Shown: in pieces, positions 62,099 to 64,000 of the stretch
Position numbering within the stretch: the first letter of the stretch is position 1
Layout of the letters: every line of letters starts with the position of its first letter
Program-made: the position numbers and the translations under genes
The notes under the pieces: generated by a model
Told to the model about the DNA's origin: nothing
Database searches by the model: none
The model's input: only the letters and a program-made list of their open reading frames with translations
DNA from: Cercis canadensis
Lineage: Eukaryota; Streptophyta; Magnoliopsida; Fabales; Fabaceae
DNA: 64,000 nucleotides
Assembly (NCBI GenBank): GCA_003255065.1
Contig: QAOA01003782.1
Span: forward strand, 234,626-298,625
Reading direction: 5' to 3'

Positions 62099-62998
62099 GT
62101 ATTTGAGAAAGAACTGTTTGTTGTGGGACATTGTTTCTGGCCCGGGACACTGTTTCGTTTCGTCCCTGTATCTGACTCGGATATCTTTCTCGGTTGTAAC
62201 TGTATTTGAGAAGGAACTGTTTGTTGTGGGACATTGTATCTGGCCCGAGACCCTATTTCGGTTCGTCCCTGTATCTGACTCGGATTTTTTTCTTGGGTTT
62301 CACTATATTTGGGAAGGGATTGATTTCTGGTGGGTCATTGTATTTGTCCCGGGACCATGTTTCGGTTTGTCCATGTATCTGACTCAGATATTTTTCTTGG
62401 GTTTCACTGTATTTGGGAAGGGACTGTTTTCTAGTAGGTCATTGTTTCTGGCCAGGACCCTATTTCGGTTCTTCCATGTATCTAACTCAGAATTTTTTGT
62501 CGGGTTTAACTGTATTTGAGAAAGAACTGTTTGCTGTGGGACATTGTTTTTGGCCCGGGACACTGTTTCGTTTCGTCCCTGTATCTGACTCTGATATCTT
62601 TCTTGGGTTTAACTGTATTTGAGAATGAACTGTTTGCTGTGGGACATTGTATCTGGCCCGGGACCCTATTTCGGTTCGTCCCTGTATCTGACTCGGATTT
62701 TTTTCTTGGGTTTCACTATATTTGGGAAGGGATTGATTTCTGGTGGGTCATTGTATTTGTCCCGGGACCATGTTTCGGTTTGTCCCTGTATCTGACTCAG
62801 ATATTTTTCTTGGGTTTCACTGTATTTGGGAAGGGACTGTTTTCTAGTAGGTCATTGTTTCTAACCCGGGACCCTATTTCGGTTCATCCCTTTATCTAAC
62901 TCGGATATTTTTCTTGGGTTTCACTGTATCTGGGAAGGGACTATTTTCTAGTAGGTCACTGTTTCTGGCCCGGGACCCTGTTTCAGTTCGTCGTTCTG

Positions 62999-63780
62999 TC
63001 TAACTCAGAAATTTTTGTTTGGTTTCACTGTATTTGAGAAAGAACTGTTTGCTGTGGGACATTGTTTCTGGCCCGGTATACTGTTTCGTTTCGTCCCTGT
63101 ATCTGACTCGGATATCTTTCTTGGGTTTAACTTTATTTGAGAAGGAACTGTTTGCTGTGGGACATTGTATCTGGCCCGGGACCCTATTTCGGTTCGTCCC
63201 TATATCTGACTCAGATTTTTTTCTTGGGTTTCACTATATTAGGGAAGGGATTGATTTCTGATGGGTCATTGTATTTGTCCAGGGACCAAGTTTCGGTTTG
63301 TCCCTGTATCTGACTCAGATATTTTTCTTTGGTTTCACAATATTTGGGAAGGGACTGTTTTCTAGTAGGTCATTGTTTCTGGCCCGGGTTCCTATTTCGG
63401 TTCGTCTCTGTATCTAACTCGGATATTTTTCTTTGGTTTCACTGTATTTGGAAATGGACTGTTTTCTGGTAGGTCATTGTTTTTGGCCCGGGACCCTGTT
63501 TCGATTTGTCCCTGTATCTAACTCTGAAATTTTTGTTTGGTTTCACTGTATTTGAGAAAGAACTGTTTGCTGTGGGACATTGTTTCTGGCCCGGTACACT
63601 GTTTCGTTTCGTCCCTGTATCTGACTCGGATATCTTTCTTGAGTTTAACTGTATTTGAGAAGGAACTGTTTGCTGTGGGACATTGTATCTGGCCCGGGAC
63701 CCTATTTCGGTTTGTGTCTATATCTGACTCGGATTTTTTTCTTGGGTTTCATTATATTTGGGAAGGGATTGATTTCTAGT
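62999..63780 (+). repeat. Tandem 518-bp pentamer near the right edge
   Basis: Type-A monomers preceded by TTTGTTTGGTTTC and carrying GGCCCGGTATACTG or GGCCCGGTACACTG recur at 518 bp (about 63019 and 63537). A B monomer follows in each. The second copy runs on towards the window edge with a GTCTCGGGACC C-type monomer. Confidence 0.78.
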
Positions 63781-64000
63781 GGGTCATTGTATTTGTCTCG
63801 GGACCATGTTTCGGTTCGTCCCTGTATGTGACTCAAAATTTTTCTTGGGTTTCATTGTATTTGGGTAGCGACTGTTTTCCAGTAGGTCATTGTTTCTGGC
63901 GCAGGACCCTATTTCGGTTCGTCCCTGTATCTAACTCAGAATTTTTTGTCGGGTTTCACTGTATTTGAGAAAGAACTGTTTGCTGTGGGACATTGTTTTT

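Larger units (their letters stand above)
32809..64000 (+). repeat. Satellite array, right arm (103/104-bp monomer)
   Basis: The same satellite resumes after the N in the same orientation and runs to the right edge without interruption. From 33.0 to 37.3 kb it is regular A-B-C-D. From about 38 to 62 kb a regional subfamily dominates, marked by TTTCACCGT before GAGAAGG, GGTACGTCGCTG, GGCCTTCACTG, TTTGTCGGGATTCAC and expanded T runs before CTGGTGGG. From about 62.1 kb the A-B-C-D style returns. Most of the 38-62 kb zone is made of duplicated blocks, listed separately. No gene or other mobile element is visible. Confidence 0.97.

Noticed and set aside
1-64000. A CRISPR array or bacterial repeat system, given regular repeats
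   Set aside because: The repeats are directly adjacent with no unique spacers, the monomers are 103-104 bp, no cas-like gene is present, and the LTR-like fragment points to a eukaryote.
1-64000. Inverted satellite segments or strand switches
   Set aside because: Reading the core landmarks through the window, all monomers are in the same orientation, including after the N. I found no inverted block.
1-64000. Promoters or terminators from TATATTTGGG and T-run motifs
   Set aside because: These are parts of every monomer and recur hundreds of times; nothing singles out any copy as a functional site.

Overview
The window is eukaryotic satellite DNA. About 63.4 of its 64 kb is one head-to-tail tandem repeat with a monomer of 103 or 104 bp, roughly 610 monomers, all in the same orientation as far as I can read. 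The only other sequence is a fragment of about 553 bp at 32255-32807. It looks like part of a plant Ty3/gypsy-type LTR, and a single ambiguous base (N) at 32808 follows it. I see no credible protein-coding gene, RNA gene, CRISPR array or bacterial-type operon. A plant host is an inference from the LTR-like fragment and the megasatellite structure; I cannot name a species, and I do not recognise the satellite from memory.

The monomers fall into four recurring types. A reads GAGAAAGAACTG, then ACACTGTTTCGTTTCG and GATATC. B reads GAGAAGGAACTG, then a run of seven T. C reads GGGAAGGGATT, then GTCCCGGGACCATG. D reads GGGAAGGGACTG, then TAGTAGGTCATTG or TGGTAGGTCATTG, then CTAACTC. The basic higher-order unit is A-B-C-D, 414 bp. 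Between 28.1 and 37.3 kb the A monomers return at spacings of 414, about 517, 622, 725 and 830 bp, so the higher-order unit varies from 4 to 8 monomers by adding or losing whole monomers. All types share a conserved core, CCCGGGAC followed by TTTCG and CGTCCCTGTAT, which contains a short dyad (GGGAC...GTCCC) and most of the CpGs.

Regional layout: 1-13.5 kb is rich in a subfamily with GAAATG, GTCACTG, TTTGACT and GGTACGTCCC, and carries a duplication of about 2.9 kb at an offset of 9,019 bp. 13.5-28 kb is a mosaic with local tandem 310-bp and 518-bp units and several internally deleted monomers. 28-37 kb is the most regular A-B-C-D zone and contains the LTR fragment. 38-62 kb is a second subfamily (TTTCACCGT, GGTACGTCGCTG, GGCCTTCACTG, long T runs) built from stacked 0.3-2.6 kb duplications. 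Some copies differ by exact whole-monomer indels, which look like frozen unequal exchanges. 62-64 kb returns to the A-B-C-D style.

Many long open frames exist on both strands (up to 248 codons), but they are by-products of a repeat poor in stop codons whose length is not a multiple of three; none is annotated as a gene. The most informative content is structural: the variable-length higher-order ladder, the duplication junctions that can be placed to the base, recurrent microhomology deletions, and the discordant repeat phase around the LTR/N junction.
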